NCBI GenBank assembly: GCA_039888615.1 | Contig: JBDQQS010000029.1 | From: Flavimaribacter sp039888615 | GTDB lineage: Bacteria; Pseudomonadota; Alphaproteobacteria; Rhizobiales; Rhizobiaceae | Length of the DNA: 36,491 nt | Reading direction: 5' to 3' (one strand) | Part shown: piece by piece, positions 23,819-32,877 of the stretch | Position numbering within the stretch: position 1 is the first letter of the stretch | How the letters are laid out: the number at the start of each line of letters is the position of its first letter | The notes under the pieces: model-generated | Seen by the model: the letters and a program-made list of their open reading frames with translations, nothing else | What the model was told of the DNA's origin: nothing | Database searches by the model: none | Program-made: the position numbers and the translations under genes

Positions 23819-23881
23819 GCCCCATTACGGAAGCTGGCTTTGCGCCCGGGTGGTTTCAACCCGACCTGAAAGGACAGATCC

Positions 23882-24271
23882 ATGAGCACCCCCGAACCCG
23901 CAGACTATCCCCGACCGAACGTTACCATCATCGCCGCCCAGAACGACGCCTTCCGCAGGTTTGCCTGCCTTGGCATCACCCCGGATCAGCCGATCCGGGG
24001 CCGCCTCGTCGTAACCCGTTCCCTGATCGAGGCCGGCGATGGTTTCGTGACGGAAGCCGTTCAGGCCGCTGGTGCCTTCGACACGTTCGAGCCCGACAAC
24101 GATCCCGAGGGCTGGCACGATTTCGGGGCGGTGACGATCCGGGGCGAGACCGTGTTCTGGAAGGTGGATCTCTACGAGGCCAGCTCCGACTTCCGATACG
24201 GTGCGGAGGCACCCGACAATCCTGCAACCACCATGCGCGTGCTTACCATCATGATGGCGCACGACTGGTAG
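23882..24271 (+). CDS. DUF3768 protein
   Basis: The 129-residue protein resembles DUF3768 proteins, which are common beside ParB-like genes on Rhodobacterales and Sphingomonadales plasmids and have no assigned function. Family-like stretches are IIAAQNDAFRRFACLG, GWHDFGAVTIRGETVFWKVD and a C-terminal TMRVLTIMMAHDW. It is acidic with no membrane segment. ATG at 23882 follows AAAGGACAGATCC; this AAGGACA leader recurs before several genes of the cluster. A terminator at 24303-24340 follows, so the gene ends its own transcript. Confidence 0.8.
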   Translation: MSTPEPADYPRPNVTIIAAQNDAFRRFACLGITPDQPIRGRLVVTRSLIEAGDGFVTEAVQAAGAFDTFEPDNDPEGWHDFGAVTIRGETVFWKVDLYEASSDFRYGAEAPDNPATTMRVLTIMMAHDW

Positions 24272-24302
24272 GGCAGGGCGCACCTCCGTCTTCAACATCG
24301 AC

Positions 24303-24340
24303 AGGCCCACTGACCCTCCGAAAGGGAAAGTGGGCCTTTT
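24303..24340 (+). terminator. Rho-independent terminator after DUF3768
   Basis: Arms AGGCCCACT (24303-24311) and AGTGGGCCT (24329-24337) pair perfectly with a smaller inner CCCT/AGGG stem and are followed by TTTT. Confidence 0.8.
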
Positions 24341-24420
24341 GTCCTGTTGGTTCCCGGATCCGGGGATCGGTTGCGCGAAGACCCGCGCGGCCCGCTCAAA
24401 CACGTCGAGAAGGACATGTC

Positions 24421-26394
24421 ATGACTCACACGTTCAAACCCACCACCGTCGCCATCGGCGACCTCGTCGCCCATCCCGCGAATGTGCGGACCAACTCCCC
24501 CGAGACCTATGCCTCGGAGAACATCGCAAATCTGAAGGCCAGCATCGCGGTGCTGGGCCTCCTGCAACCGCTGCTCGTCCAGAAGATCGATGGCAAGTTC
24601 GGGGTGCTCGCCGGTGGCCGGCGCCATGCGGTGCTCATCGAGCTCGTCGCGGACAAGAGTGCGAAGGGCTTCACCAAGCGCACGAAGATCGACTGCCGTG
24701 TGGTGCCGGACGATTGCGATGTGACCACCGCGCTGTCGCTCGCCGAGAACATCACCCAGGCGCCGATGAACGCCATCGACGAGTTCGAGGCCTTCGCCCG
24801 GATGATGGAGGTCGACGGTCAGACCCCCGAGACCATCGCCAAGACCTTCGGCACCACGGTCGCCGCCGTCAAAGGCCGTTTGCGCTACGGGCTGATCCAT
24901 CCCGACATCCGCGCGGCGGCGCGCGCCAAGTCGATCACACTCGACACGATGAAGGCCTTCGCCGATCATCCGAGCCAGGAGGTGCAACGCGAGGTCTTCG
25001 AGGCGCTGACCAAAGAGGACAACCATGTCCAGGCCTACACCGTTCGGAACGCGTTGAAGTCGCGCGGCGTCCAGGTCAGCGACGATATCGGGGCCTTCGT
25101 GCGGAAAGACTACGAGGCGCGCGGCGGTGCTATCGCGGCCGATCTCCTGGACGAGCATTCCGTGCTCGAAGACTCCGCGCTGGTCGAGACGATCCTCCTC
25201 GAAAAACTTGCCGCCGCCGCCGAAGAGACGCGGGCAGAGATCGGCTTTGCCTGGGCCGACGCGGTGATCCAGTACGATTACGCCGCCATGGCAGACTATG
25301 ACCGGGTCTATCCGGGTCCGGTCGAGCCCAACGATAAAGGCCAGAAGCGCGTGGACGAGATCACCGCCGAACTCGAAAAGCTCGAACATGAGATGGAGAA
25401 CGAGGAGCTTGAGGACGAGGCCTACAATGATCTCTATGATCGCGTCGATCAGCTGGAGGCCGAGGCCCGGGATCTGCAGGAGGCCTATAGCGCCGAGGAT
25501 CTTGCGCGCTCCGGCGTGATCGCCGCCTGGTCGCATGGCAAGATCAATCTGCATGTTGGCCTGGTGCGTCCCGAGGACAGGGTCGAAAGCGCGGGCAAAG
25601 CCTCGGGTACTTCAAAGGACCAGGGCACGGCGGACAGTGATGAGATCACCTATCCTGCCTCGCTGACCGAGGATCTGAAGACCGAACGCGCGATGGCGCT
25701 CGGCGCGGCCATGGCGATGCATCCGGAGGCCACGCTGGATCTCACGCTTTTTAAGCTCGTCACCGATGGGCTGGGCCACAGCATGAGCGTGACCGAAGCG
25801 ATCAAGGTCGACGCCCGCCAGGAGTATCGCAGCCACGCGAAGATCGAAGAAATCGACACCACCTCGCTCGAGCAGGTGGCAGAGGCCCGTGACGCGCTCG
25901 ACCTCTCTTGGGCAGATGACCCGAAATCCCCAGCCGATCAGTTCGCCCTCTTCCGGGCACTCGATGCGGGCGAGAAGGCAAAGCTCGTGGCCTTTGTCAC
26001 GTCAAGTACGACACGACCCTGCTTTGCGCGGGACCGGAAGCGCGACAGCCTGATGCACGATTTCGAGGTCGAGATCATGCCGGACATCCGGGCGCATTGG
26101 ACGCCGAACGCCGCGCTCTTCAACCGCTTCAAGAAGGCCTGGCTCCTGAAGATCCTCGGCGAGGAGCTGGGGCTGGTGCAGGAGGCGGTGACACTGGCCT
26201 CTTCGACCAAGCGGGAGGTCGTCGCCTTCTGCGACAAGCTCTTCACAGAGCCCTTTGCCACGCTGACGGATGCGCAGCGGGCGGCGGTTGCGACGTGGTG
26301 TCCGCCGATGATGCAGACGGCGGGTGTCGAACCGGTCGAGGCTTCCGCGGCGGAAACGCCTGAAGACAAAACCGAGGTCGCTGATGCGGCCTGA
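24421..26394 (+). CDS. Large ParB-family plasmid protein
   Basis: The 657-residue protein begins with a ParB/Srx-type domain (VAIGDLVAHPANVRTNSPE, GLLQPLLVQK, FGVLAGGRRHAVLIEL, ALSLAENITQAPMNAIDEFE). A ParB/KorB-like helix-turn-helix region follows (TPETIAKTFGTTVAAVKGRL). Residues ~300-370 are Glu-rich coiled coil. The C-terminal third (HDFEVEIMPDIRAHW and on) is specific to large plasmid-borne ParB relatives. ParB proteins bind centromere sites or act as CTP-dependent clamps; no parA is adjacent, so a role in partition is not shown. ATG at 24421 has a GAAGGAC site. A short central segment near 26002-26034 looks out of frame with its relatives. Confidence 0.88.
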   Translation: MTHTFKPTTVAIGDLVAHPANVRTNSPETYASENIANLKASIAVLGLLQPLLVQKIDGKFGVLAGGRRHAVLIELVADKSAKGFTKRTKIDCRVVPDDCDVTTALSLAENITQAPMNAIDEFEAFARMMEVDGQTPETIAKTFGTTVAAVKGRLRYGLIHPDIRAAARAKSITLDTMKAFADHPSQEVQREVFEALTKEDNHVQAYTVRNALKSRGVQVSDDIGAFVRKDYEARGGAIAADLLDEHSVLEDSALVETILLEKLAAAAEETRAEIGFAWADAVIQYDYAAMADYDRVYPGPVEPNDKGQKRVDEITAELEKLEHEMENEELEDEAYNDLYDRVDQLEAEARDLQEAYSAEDLARSGVIAAWSHGKINLHVGLVRPEDRVESAGKASGTSKDQGTADSDEITYPASLTEDLKTERAMALGAAMAMHPEATLDLTLFKLVTDGLGHSMSVTEAIKVDARQEYRSHAKIEEIDTTSLEQVAEARDALDLSWADDPKSPADQFALFRALDAGEKAKLVAFVTSSTTRPCFARDRKRDSLMHDFEVEIMPDIRAHWTPNAALFNRFKKAWLLKILGEELGLVQEAVTLASSTKREVVAFCDKLFTEPFATLTDAQRAAVATWCPPMMQTAGVEPVEASAAETPEDKTEVADAA

Positions 26395-26402
26395 CCCTCT
26401 AG

Positions 26403-26429
26403 GCGACCCGCACATCTGGTGCGGGTCGC
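26403..26429 (+). terminator. Strong hairpin after the ParB gene
   Basis: GCGACCCGCAC and GTGCGGGTCGC are perfect 11-bp arms around ATCTG, starting a few bases after the stop. Only a C-rich run follows, so this may be a weak terminator or an mRNA end stabiliser. Confidence 0.55.
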
Positions 26430-26459
26430 ACCCCTCCCTCCCATTTACAGGTAAATCCC

Positions 26460-27053
26460 ATGGCACTTCTCAGCTTTTCCGCGGCGCGCGTCGCGGCCCA
26501 GATCGCGCATGCGCGCGGCTGCTCTACCTTCCTGCCCAACTGGAACGGACCGGTTGGCAATCCCGCCCTGATCCTGATCGTCGGCAACGGCATCCATCTG
26601 CGCTCGAACGGCATCGATGGCACGACGACCCGGATCGTCACGACTGAACGCGCCGATCCGGCCCATGCCTTCGCCGAGGGCATCAACCCGTTCCGCGATC
26701 CGGACTGGATGGCGGCCCGGCATGCGGCGTTTCGCGATCTGACCGGCCAGTTCTACACCGACATTCTCGATGACGTGCAGATGCTCATCGATCGGGGCCA
26801 CGACACCATCCGATTGGCAACCGATGGCCACACGATCCGCGTCTTTGCGCGCCGCGCCGCTGACTACCTGATCGGCGGGATCTACGATGTCCCCTCCGGT
26901 CTCGGCGGCACCTTCCGGGTAATCCTCAAGGATGCCAGCGACACCCAGGCACTCGTCCAGAACCGCGGCAACTGCGAGGATTTCGACGAGATGCTGCCCT
27001 ACCGGGTGCCGCTCGACGCGCTCATCGAGGTCGATGACCGGAGGGTGGCATAG
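26460..27053 (+). CDS. Plasmid-cluster protein, DUF3085-like
   Basis: I do not firmly recognise this 197-residue protein. Its N-terminal half (FSAARVAAQIAHARG, NPALILIVGNGIHLRSNG) recalls DUF3085 proteins of the same plasmid clusters, which have no known function. The C-terminal half (YLIGGIYDVPSGLGGTFRVI, MLPYRVPLDALIEVDD) is unassigned. No signal peptide or membrane segment is visible. ATG at 26460 follows AGGTAAATCCC. The stop TAG shares its last base with the GTG start of the next gene, so the two are coupled. Confidence 0.6.
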   Translation: MALLSFSAARVAAQIAHARGCSTFLPNWNGPVGNPALILIVGNGIHLRSNGIDGTTTRIVTTERADPAHAFAEGINPFRDPDWMAARHAAFRDLTGQFYTDILDDVQMLIDRGHDTIRLATDGHTIRVFARRAADYLIGGIYDVPSGLGGTFRVILKDASDTQALVQNRGNCEDFDEMLPYRVPLDALIEVDDRRVA

Positions 27054-27709
27054 TGGGCTGGCTCTTCTATACTGATCGCCGCGTCAAAACCTACGCCGAC
27101 GAAAAGGCTGAAATCACCCGGCTCTGTACCTTCGAGACGGACACCCGCAAGACGGTGCTGCTCAAGGCCTGCAAGGTCGGGTCCACCTGGTATGCGGCGG
27201 CAAAGGTGACCAATCTTGACGGCACTCCTGTCGAGGACGCGACTTACGCCACCAACGAGGACGGGTCGATCACCTTCGCCGCGGTCTTCCTCACGCGCTA
27301 CGACGAGGGTTGCTGGGGCTACAAGGACATGGAGGAGAGCGCCGGGCCGGTGGAGTCGCGTGCGCCGCTCAGTCTTGTTGCCCTGTTGTCCGAGCTGAAG
27401 GATCCCGACAGCTATGCCCATGCCTGGCGCCAGCGCTGCCGCGATTGGGCGGCAATCCCAGACTACGACGAGGGTGACAGGATCAAACTGGCCGCGCCGG
27501 TGACGCTGAGCGATGGCAGCACCTGCCAGATCGTGACCGCCACTCATTACCGGCGCGGAGGGCAAAAACGCCGCTGCTACCGCATCGAGGAGACAGGCGG
27601 CCTCGTGCGTCTGTCGAAAGCCTCGCTCGTCGGGTCCGAGCTCCTCGGCTCGGCGAAGAGTGCGGCGAGTCCGGTTCTGGCCGAGTTTTTCGCCGGGAAG
27701 GGGTCCTGA
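27053..27709 (+). CDS. DUF6927 protein
   Basis: The 218-residue protein begins MGWLFYTDRRVKTYADEKAE and matches the conserved plasmid family I know as DUF6927, of unknown function. Other typical parts are VLLKACKVGSTWYAA, DEGCWGYKDMEESAGP and AWRQRCRDWAAIPDY. It starts with GTG at 27053, overlapping the previous stop by one base (TAGTG), and a GGAGGG site precedes it. It is soluble, with no known catalytic motif. A terminator follows at 27742-27781, ending the two-gene unit. Confidence 0.75.
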   Translation: MGWLFYTDRRVKTYADEKAEITRLCTFETDTRKTVLLKACKVGSTWYAAAKVTNLDGTPVEDATYATNEDGSITFAAVFLTRYDEGCWGYKDMEESAGPVESRAPLSLVALLSELKDPDSYAHAWRQRCRDWAAIPDYDEGDRIKLAAPVTLSDGSTCQIVTATHYRRGGQKRRCYRIEETGGLVRLSKASLVGSELLGSAKSAASPVLAEFFAGKGS

Positions 27710-27741
27710 CCGCTGCCAGCATCGCCATCTGTCCAGCTTTG

Positions 27742-27781
27742 AGCCGCCTCCGTGCATTCGAAAGCGTAGAGGCGGCTTTTT
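27742..27781 (+). terminator. Rho-independent terminator after DUF6927
   Basis: AGCCGCCTC (27742-27750) and GAGGCGGCT (27769-27777) pair perfectly and a T-run follows directly. The same TTTTGTCCTG follows the terminator after DUF3768, so the spacers of this cluster look related. Confidence 0.85.
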
Positions 27782-27821
27782 GTCCTGTCGGACCCACACC
27801 CTGAGTCAAAGGACAGACGAC

Positions 27822-30377
27822 ATGGACAACCAAAGCCCGGCACTCGCACCCGATTTCCCATCGAAACCACAGCTTCTGCAGGCCATGGCTCTGATCGGCA
27901 GCGAGATTGATAAGCAACCGCTCAAGAGCTCATCACTGGCCCGCATCATGCGTGCGACTTTCGGTGGCAGCGATGCCAGCGGTGCGTGGGACTGGCGCAT
28001 GGCCTACGACATGATGCAGGCCGCCGCGGTCATGCAAGTTGTGCGGGACAGCGGTTCTGAGGTGCTCGCGGCAGTCAGGTATCTCGCGTCGCGGCTCCTG
28101 ACCGAGACACGGCGCTCCGAGCAACAGATCCGGCTGCAGCAGTTTTCGACGCCGCTGCCTTATGCGGGATTGGTCACACGCGCTTCCGCCATTCGTCCGG
28201 GCGAAACCTTCCTCGAACCCTCGGCAGGCACCGGTGCGCTGGCCGGTTTTGCCGTCCGCGCGGGCGGCAAGCCAATGCTCAACGAGATCGACCCCTTTCG
28301 CCGTGCGCTTCTCGAGGCGATCTTTGATACGCAGGTGACCGGCTTCGACGCCGAGCATATCGACGATCTGCTGACGGCGCCCGAGCTTCCCGGCATCATC
28401 ATCATGAACCCGCCCTTCGCCTCCTCGGTCGATCGGTCGCGGGACAGGCATATCGCGGCCAAGCATCTCGTCTCGGCAGCGAAGCGCCTTGCGCCCGGCG
28501 GGCGTCTCGTGGCGATCATGCCGATGGGCTTCTCCTCGGAGCGGGACGTGGCCCATTGGGCACGGGCCTCCGCTATTGCAAAGCCGCGCCTAGCGCTGAC
28601 GATACCGGGTCATGTTTACCGCAAGCTTGGCACCACGGTGGAAACCCAGCTCATGGTGTTCGACAAGATTCAGGACGAGGTCGAGTTCGTCCGTGCGGCT
28701 GTCGACGATCTGGATGCGGCCCTGCAAATCGTCGACGACGTCGCCGCGACCCGACCGGCCGCCCCTCCTGTCCAGGCCAGGGCACTGGCCACCTCGCGGC
28801 AGGGCGGCTCTCTCGCCGTGCGCAAGCGCCTGGTTGCTGCAACCTCTTCTGCCAAACCGACAGCCCACGCCGCGATCCCGCTTGTCTTCACCAGTTTCGA
28901 TACCTCGCGCGAGAACACGCCTGTCTCCGACATCTATGCCCGATACCGCCCTCAGAGGATCGAGATCGCGGGTGCCCGGGAACATCCGACCCCGCTGGTC
29001 GAGAGCATCGCCATGGCGTCGGTTGCACCCCCGGTCCCATCGAATGAAGCCGCCTCGGAACTGCGACTGCCCGGGCATTTGATCGAGGAGGGTCATCTCT
29101 CAGAAGCGCAGCTCGAGACCATCCTCATGGCGAACGATGCCCACGCGCGCGACCTGCCGGGGCAGTTTACCATTGACGAGGACCAGACCCGGATGACCCG
29201 CGCCGACGACGATCCGAAAGCGAAGGCCTATCGGCTCGGCTATTTCCTCGGCGACGGTACCGGCTGCGGCAAGGGCCGGGAATGCGCCGGGCTCATCCTG
29301 GTGAACTGGCTCGCCGGGCGGCGCAAGGCGATCTGGATCTCCAAATCCGCCACGCTCATCGAGGACGCCATCCGCGACTGGACCGATCTCGGCGGCTCGC
29401 CCGCCGACATCCAGCCGCTCTCGAAATGGAAACCCGATCAGGAAATCCCCATGGGAGACGGCATCCTCTTCGTCACCTATGCGACGCTGCGGTCCGCGGG
29501 AAAATGCGGACGCACCCGGCTCGCGCAGATCCTCGACTGGATGGGCGAGGAATTCGACGGCGTTCTGGCCTTCGACGAGGCCCACGCCATGCAGAACGCC
29601 GCCGGGTCAGAGGCGGGCAGGGGGGTCAAGCCTTCCCAGCAGGGCCTCGCCGGGCTGCGCCTGCAACTCGCTGCGCCCCGTGCCCGGGTCTTCTATGTCT
29701 CGGCGACGGGTGCCACCAGCGTGCAGAATCTGGCCTATGCCTCCCGGCTCGGTCTCTGGGGTCCCGGCCCGGAATATCCGTTCCCGAGCCGGGAGAGTTT
29801 CGTCTCGGCCATGGAGGCTGGAGGGGTGGCGGCAATGGAAGTCGTAGCGCGCGATCTGAAGACCCTCGGCTTCTACACCGCGCGGGCGCTCAGCTTCGAT
29901 GGCGTGGAATACGACGTGCTCGAACATGCGCTGACACCCGCCCAGATTGAAATCTATGACGCCTATGCCGGGGCCTTCCGGACCATCCACCAAAATCTCG
30001 AGGCGGCCCTGACCGCGACCGGCGTCAACGATGCTTCCGGTCAGACGAACGCCTCCGCCGCGAAGGCCTCGGCAAAGTCGCGCTTCGAAAGCACCAAGCA
30101 GCGCTTCTTCAACCATCTTCTGATGGGCATGAAAGCCCCGACCGTCATCCGCGCCATCGAGCAGGATGTCGCAGAGGGCTATGCTTGCGTCATCCAGGTG
30201 GTCTCCACGGGCGAGAGCCTCCTGAAACGCCGGCTCGAAGCGATGGACCCGGAAGACGAGCTGGTGGAAGGTGCGCTGACACCGCGCGACTATGTGTTAT
30301 CCAAAGCTTTGGATAAGATGTTATATGCCGCGTCACCATTATGCGGAGTTCTGGGTTTCAAGCTGTTGTTCTGGTGA
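27822..30377 (+). pseudogene. Strawberry-notch methylase/helicase, C-terminus cut off
   Basis: About 825 native residues remain of a plasmid strawberry-notch-family protein, normally ~1,400 or longer. The N-terminus has an adenine-methylase-like domain (FLEPSAGTGALAGFAVR, motif IIIMNPPFASS). The helicase-like part follows with the Sno-type loop LGDGTGCGKGRECAG and a DEAH box in VLAFDEAHAMQNAAG. After TPRDYVL (about 30297) the frame runs into element DNA and adds ~26 unrelated residues before a stop. ATG at 27822 has an AAAGGACAG site. The helicase C-lobe is lost, so it is probably inactive as a helicase; the methylase half could still fold. Confidence 0.85.
30297..30316. repeat. 20-bp perfect palindrome at element edge
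   Basis: TTATCCAAAG followed directly by its reverse complement CTTTGGATAA. It begins exactly where the strawberry-notch reading frame stops matching its family. It could be the RIT end or the duplicated target. Confidence 0.65.
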
Positions 30378-30435
30378 TTCATTTTCGGATTTCCGCTTTT
30401 GATAATCATGATGCCTCTGCTCTCAACCGCAGAAG

Positions 30436-30469
30436 GACATCCCCCATGAACTCCCCCTCGAACTCTCCG
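30436..30469 (+). repeat. Left arm of long-range inverted repeat
   Basis: These 34 bases carry the ribosome-site side, the ATG and the first eight codons of the first recombinase gene. They match 36458-36491 in inverted orientation at 33 of 34 positions; the first 26 are identical. Confidence 0.9.
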
Positions 30470-31969
30470 GACCGTGCGCACGACGGCGCCGACAGCCTCG
30501 CTCTGGTCGCCGCGTACCACGCCGACATACCCGGGCTTTCCCCGGGCGCGCTGAGTGCCGCCCGTCATTTTCTGAAGTGGGCGCAGGCACAGAAGGCCCC
30601 TGTCCGTGACCTCGACGCTTCGGCCGTAGGCAGGTTTCTTCGCCATCGCTGCCGATGCGGCGGCTACAGCCCCAATCAATTGCGGAGCCCGATGTATGCT
30701 ACTTATACCCGGCGGTTTCTTCGATATCTCGAAGAGACCGGCGTGGTTGCGATCCCAAATGACACTGCCCGGCTTGGACAGCATCTGGAGGCTTTCGCGA
30801 AGAAGCTCGACGCCGTTGGCTACAGCAAGGTGTCGCGCACATCATTGCTCCGCCATGCCAGTCATTTTGTCGAATGGGTTCTGCAACAGCGAGTGCCGGT
30901 GACCGCAATCGGTGACGCAACCATCGACCAGTTCGCGCGGCACGAATGCCGATGCGGGGAGATGACCAAGCATGGCGACAGGGTGCTGGCGTCTCACTAC
31001 AAGAACCGCAAGCGAGGTGCCCGTGCGCTTGTTCGACACCTGATTGACGAAGGCCTGATCCCACCCGAAGCACCTGGCTTCTCCGCAAAAGACCCACGTC
31101 TGACCGGCTTCGAGGAGTGGTTACGCCGCGAACGTGGAGTGACGTCCGAGACAGTACGGCGCTATTTGAACGAAGCCGACCGCTGGCTGGATCGCCTTGG
31201 GGAGACCTCGAAGGAATATGATGCCGCATCCATCCGGTCGATCGTCCTGGAGCAAGACGAAGAACGCTCCCGATCATCCGTGCGCATGACGGTCACCGTG
31301 CTTCGCGCCTATCTACGCTTTACAATCCTCCAGGGTGCATGCGCCCCGTCGCTGCTCCATGCGGTGCCACCGGCGGCTCGACGCAAACTATCGACCCTCC
31401 CGCGCACGATCCCCACGGAGAAGATCGAAGAGATCATTGCTTCCTGTCGTACCGATACGCCTGTCGAGATCCGCGACCGCGCCATATTGCTCCTCCTCGC
31501 CCGGCTGGCCCTGCGTGCGGGAGACATCTGGCAGTTGCGGCTGGCCGATATCGACTGGCGCGCGAGCCGGCTACGATTGCACGGCAAGGGCAGACGTGGC
31601 GTGATGATGCCTTTGCCCCAGGATGCCGGTGACGCGCTGCTGGCCTATATCGAGGATGCACGTCCCATGGTTGCGTCGGAAAGGGTTTTCCTGCGAACTC
31701 AAGCTCCTTTCACCCCGTTACGATCCTCTGCCGAGATCGCGGGGATCATCTCCCGTATCCTGAACCGTGGAGGTTTTACCGGTTTGCCCACAGGTTCCCA
31801 TGTTTTTCGCCATTCGCTGGCATCCGCCTGGCTGCGGGGAGGTGCGGATCTTGACCAGATCGGTGCCGCGCTGCGCCACACCTCGCGTGACACCACCGCG
31901 ATCTATGCCAAGGTCGATGTCGAGATGTTGGCAGACGTGGCGCAACCATGGCCGGGGTACGCGTCATGA
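30446..31969 (+). CDS. RIT tyrosine recombinase, first of three
   Basis: The 507-residue protein is a tyrosine recombinase with a long N-terminal half, as in the first gene of RIT trios. That half holds Cys-rich repeats HRCRCGGYS and HECRCGEM, which may bind metal. The catalytic residues are Arg in ALRAGDIWQL, Lys in HGKGRRGV, HxxR in HVFRHSLAS, the second Arg-His in LRHTSRDTTAIY, and the Tyr after it. ATG at 30446 has AGAAGGA upstream; an earlier in-frame ATG (30341) lies in the broken junction sequence. The stop overlaps the next ATG (ATGA), so the three are made together. Confidence 0.88.
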   Translation: MNSPSNSPDRAHDGADSLALVAAYHADIPGLSPGALSAARHFLKWAQAQKAPVRDLDASAVGRFLRHRCRCGGYSPNQLRSPMYATYTRRFLRYLEETGVVAIPNDTARLGQHLEAFAKKLDAVGYSKVSRTSLLRHASHFVEWVLQQRVPVTAIGDATIDQFARHECRCGEMTKHGDRVLASHYKNRKRGARALVRHLIDEGLIPPEAPGFSAKDPRLTGFEEWLRRERGVTSETVRRYLNEADRWLDRLGETSKEYDAASIRSIVLEQDEERSRSSVRMTVTVLRAYLRFTILQGACAPSLLHAVPPAARRKLSTLPRTIPTEKIEEIIASCRTDTPVEIRDRAILLLLARLALRAGDIWQLRLADIDWRASRLRLHGKGRRGVMMPLPQDAGDALLAYIEDARPMVASERVFLRTQAPFTPLRSSAEIAGIISRILNRGGFTGLPTGSHVFRHSLASAWLRGGADLDQIGAALRHTSRDTTAIYAKVDVEMLADVAQPWPGYAS

Positions 31970-32877
31970 TACATCACCACGTTGATCGCTTCGTCCAATT
32001 CAATCGAGCTCTTGGAAAGAAGTTCACCGCGCAGGAGGTATCCTTGCGCGCCTTCGCGGATTTTGCCGCGGAACGATCTATCACGCATGTGACGGCAGCA
32101 CTGATCCTCGAATGGGCTGGCGGCGCCACGACGCCGGATGCCGCGCAGGCCCGATTTGATCGCGCCCGCGCGCTGGCGGTGTTCCTGCATGCGGAAGACG
32201 CACGGCACGAGTTTCCAGCAATGGGCTTGCTTGGCCGTTCTCGACGGCGACGACCGGCACCGCACATACTGACACAAGACCAGATCAGTCGGATCATGCA
32301 GGAAGCGCTTCTGGTGCCCGGTCTGTCGCCGATCAGCCCGCTGACCTACCACTACCTATTCGGGCTTCTTGCCTCGACAGGTCTGCGGATTTCCGAAGCA
32401 TTGTCGCTCCAGCGCGCCGATTTGACAGAGGACGGCCTCGTGGTTCGCAAGGGCAAATTCGGCAAGAGCCGACTGGTGCCCATTCATGCTTCGACCCGCA
32501 ATGCACTGGACCAATATCTCGAGGCCCGCGGCAGGTTACGCAGTGTGGGCGACGACCTGTTCGTTCTCGGCCACGGGCATGCTCCGACGAAGACCAGGGT
32601 CCATGTGGTTTTCGTGCGGATCGTGCGCAAGCTTGGCTATCGCAATCCGACAGGCCCGGGTCCCAGGCTGCACGATCTGCGCCACACCTTCGCAGTGCGG
32701 TCCCTTGAGGCCTGCGGGAACAATCCGCAGGCGGTGTTGCGGCATATGAAGGCTCTGAGCACCTATCTCGGCCATGTCGATATTGCCAACACCTACTGGT
32801 ACCTTGAGGCCACGCCGGTTCTGCTGAAGATGATCGCGGCAACCGCCGAGGAGACTTGGATCGGAGGTGCGGCATGA
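31966..32877 (+). CDS. RIT tyrosine recombinase, second of three
   Basis: The 303-residue protein is the middle recombinase. Its catalytic residues are Arg in ASTGLRISEALSL, Lys in KGKFGKSRLVP, HxxR in HDLRHTFAV, His in YLGHVDIANTYWYLE and the Tyr there. ATG at 31966 overlaps the stop of the first gene, and the stop TGA overlaps the third gene's ATG. The three in RIT elements are each different in sequence and are thought to act together on the element ends; the division of labour is not known. Confidence 0.9.
   Translation: MIHHHVDRFVQFNRALGKKFTAQEVSLRAFADFAAERSITHVTAALILEWAGGATTPDAAQARFDRARALAVFLHAEDARHEFPAMGLLGRSRRRRPAPHILTQDQISRIMQEALLVPGLSPISPLTYHYLFGLLASTGLRISEALSLQRADLTEDGLVVRKGKFGKSRLVPIHASTRNALDQYLEARGRLRSVGDDLFVLGHGHAPTKTRVHVVFVRIVRKLGYRNPTGPGPRLHDLRHTFAVRSLEACGNNPQAVLRHMKALSTYLGHVDIANTYWYLEATPVLLKMIAATAEETWIGGAA

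Larger units (their letters stand above)
22278..23830 (+). mobile_element. IS110-family (IS1111-type) insertion sequence
   Basis: The element holds one DEDD-type transposase gene and ends near 12-bp perfect inverted repeats, CCGTAATGGGGC (22278-22289) and GCCCCATTACGG (23819-23830). Subterminal inverted repeats of this size mark the IS1111 subgroup. The exact ends may lie a few bases outside. A TTGACA box at about 23806-23811 near the right end fits the -35 half of a junction promoter in the circular form. The right non-coding part is ~360 bases, the left ~135. It sits between the ardC remnant and the DUF3768 gene. Confidence 0.75.

Noticed and set aside
23743..24420. Upstream extension of the ParB frame
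   Set aside because: It runs through the IS end, the DUF3768 gene and a terminator. The protein match starts at ATG 24421 with a ribosome site.
24292..25554. Long open frame on the minus strand, 420 codons
   Set aside because: It is the antisense of the ParB gene, whose protein shows clear domains. The antisense frame is open because of codon bias in G+C-rich DNA and has no recognisable motif.
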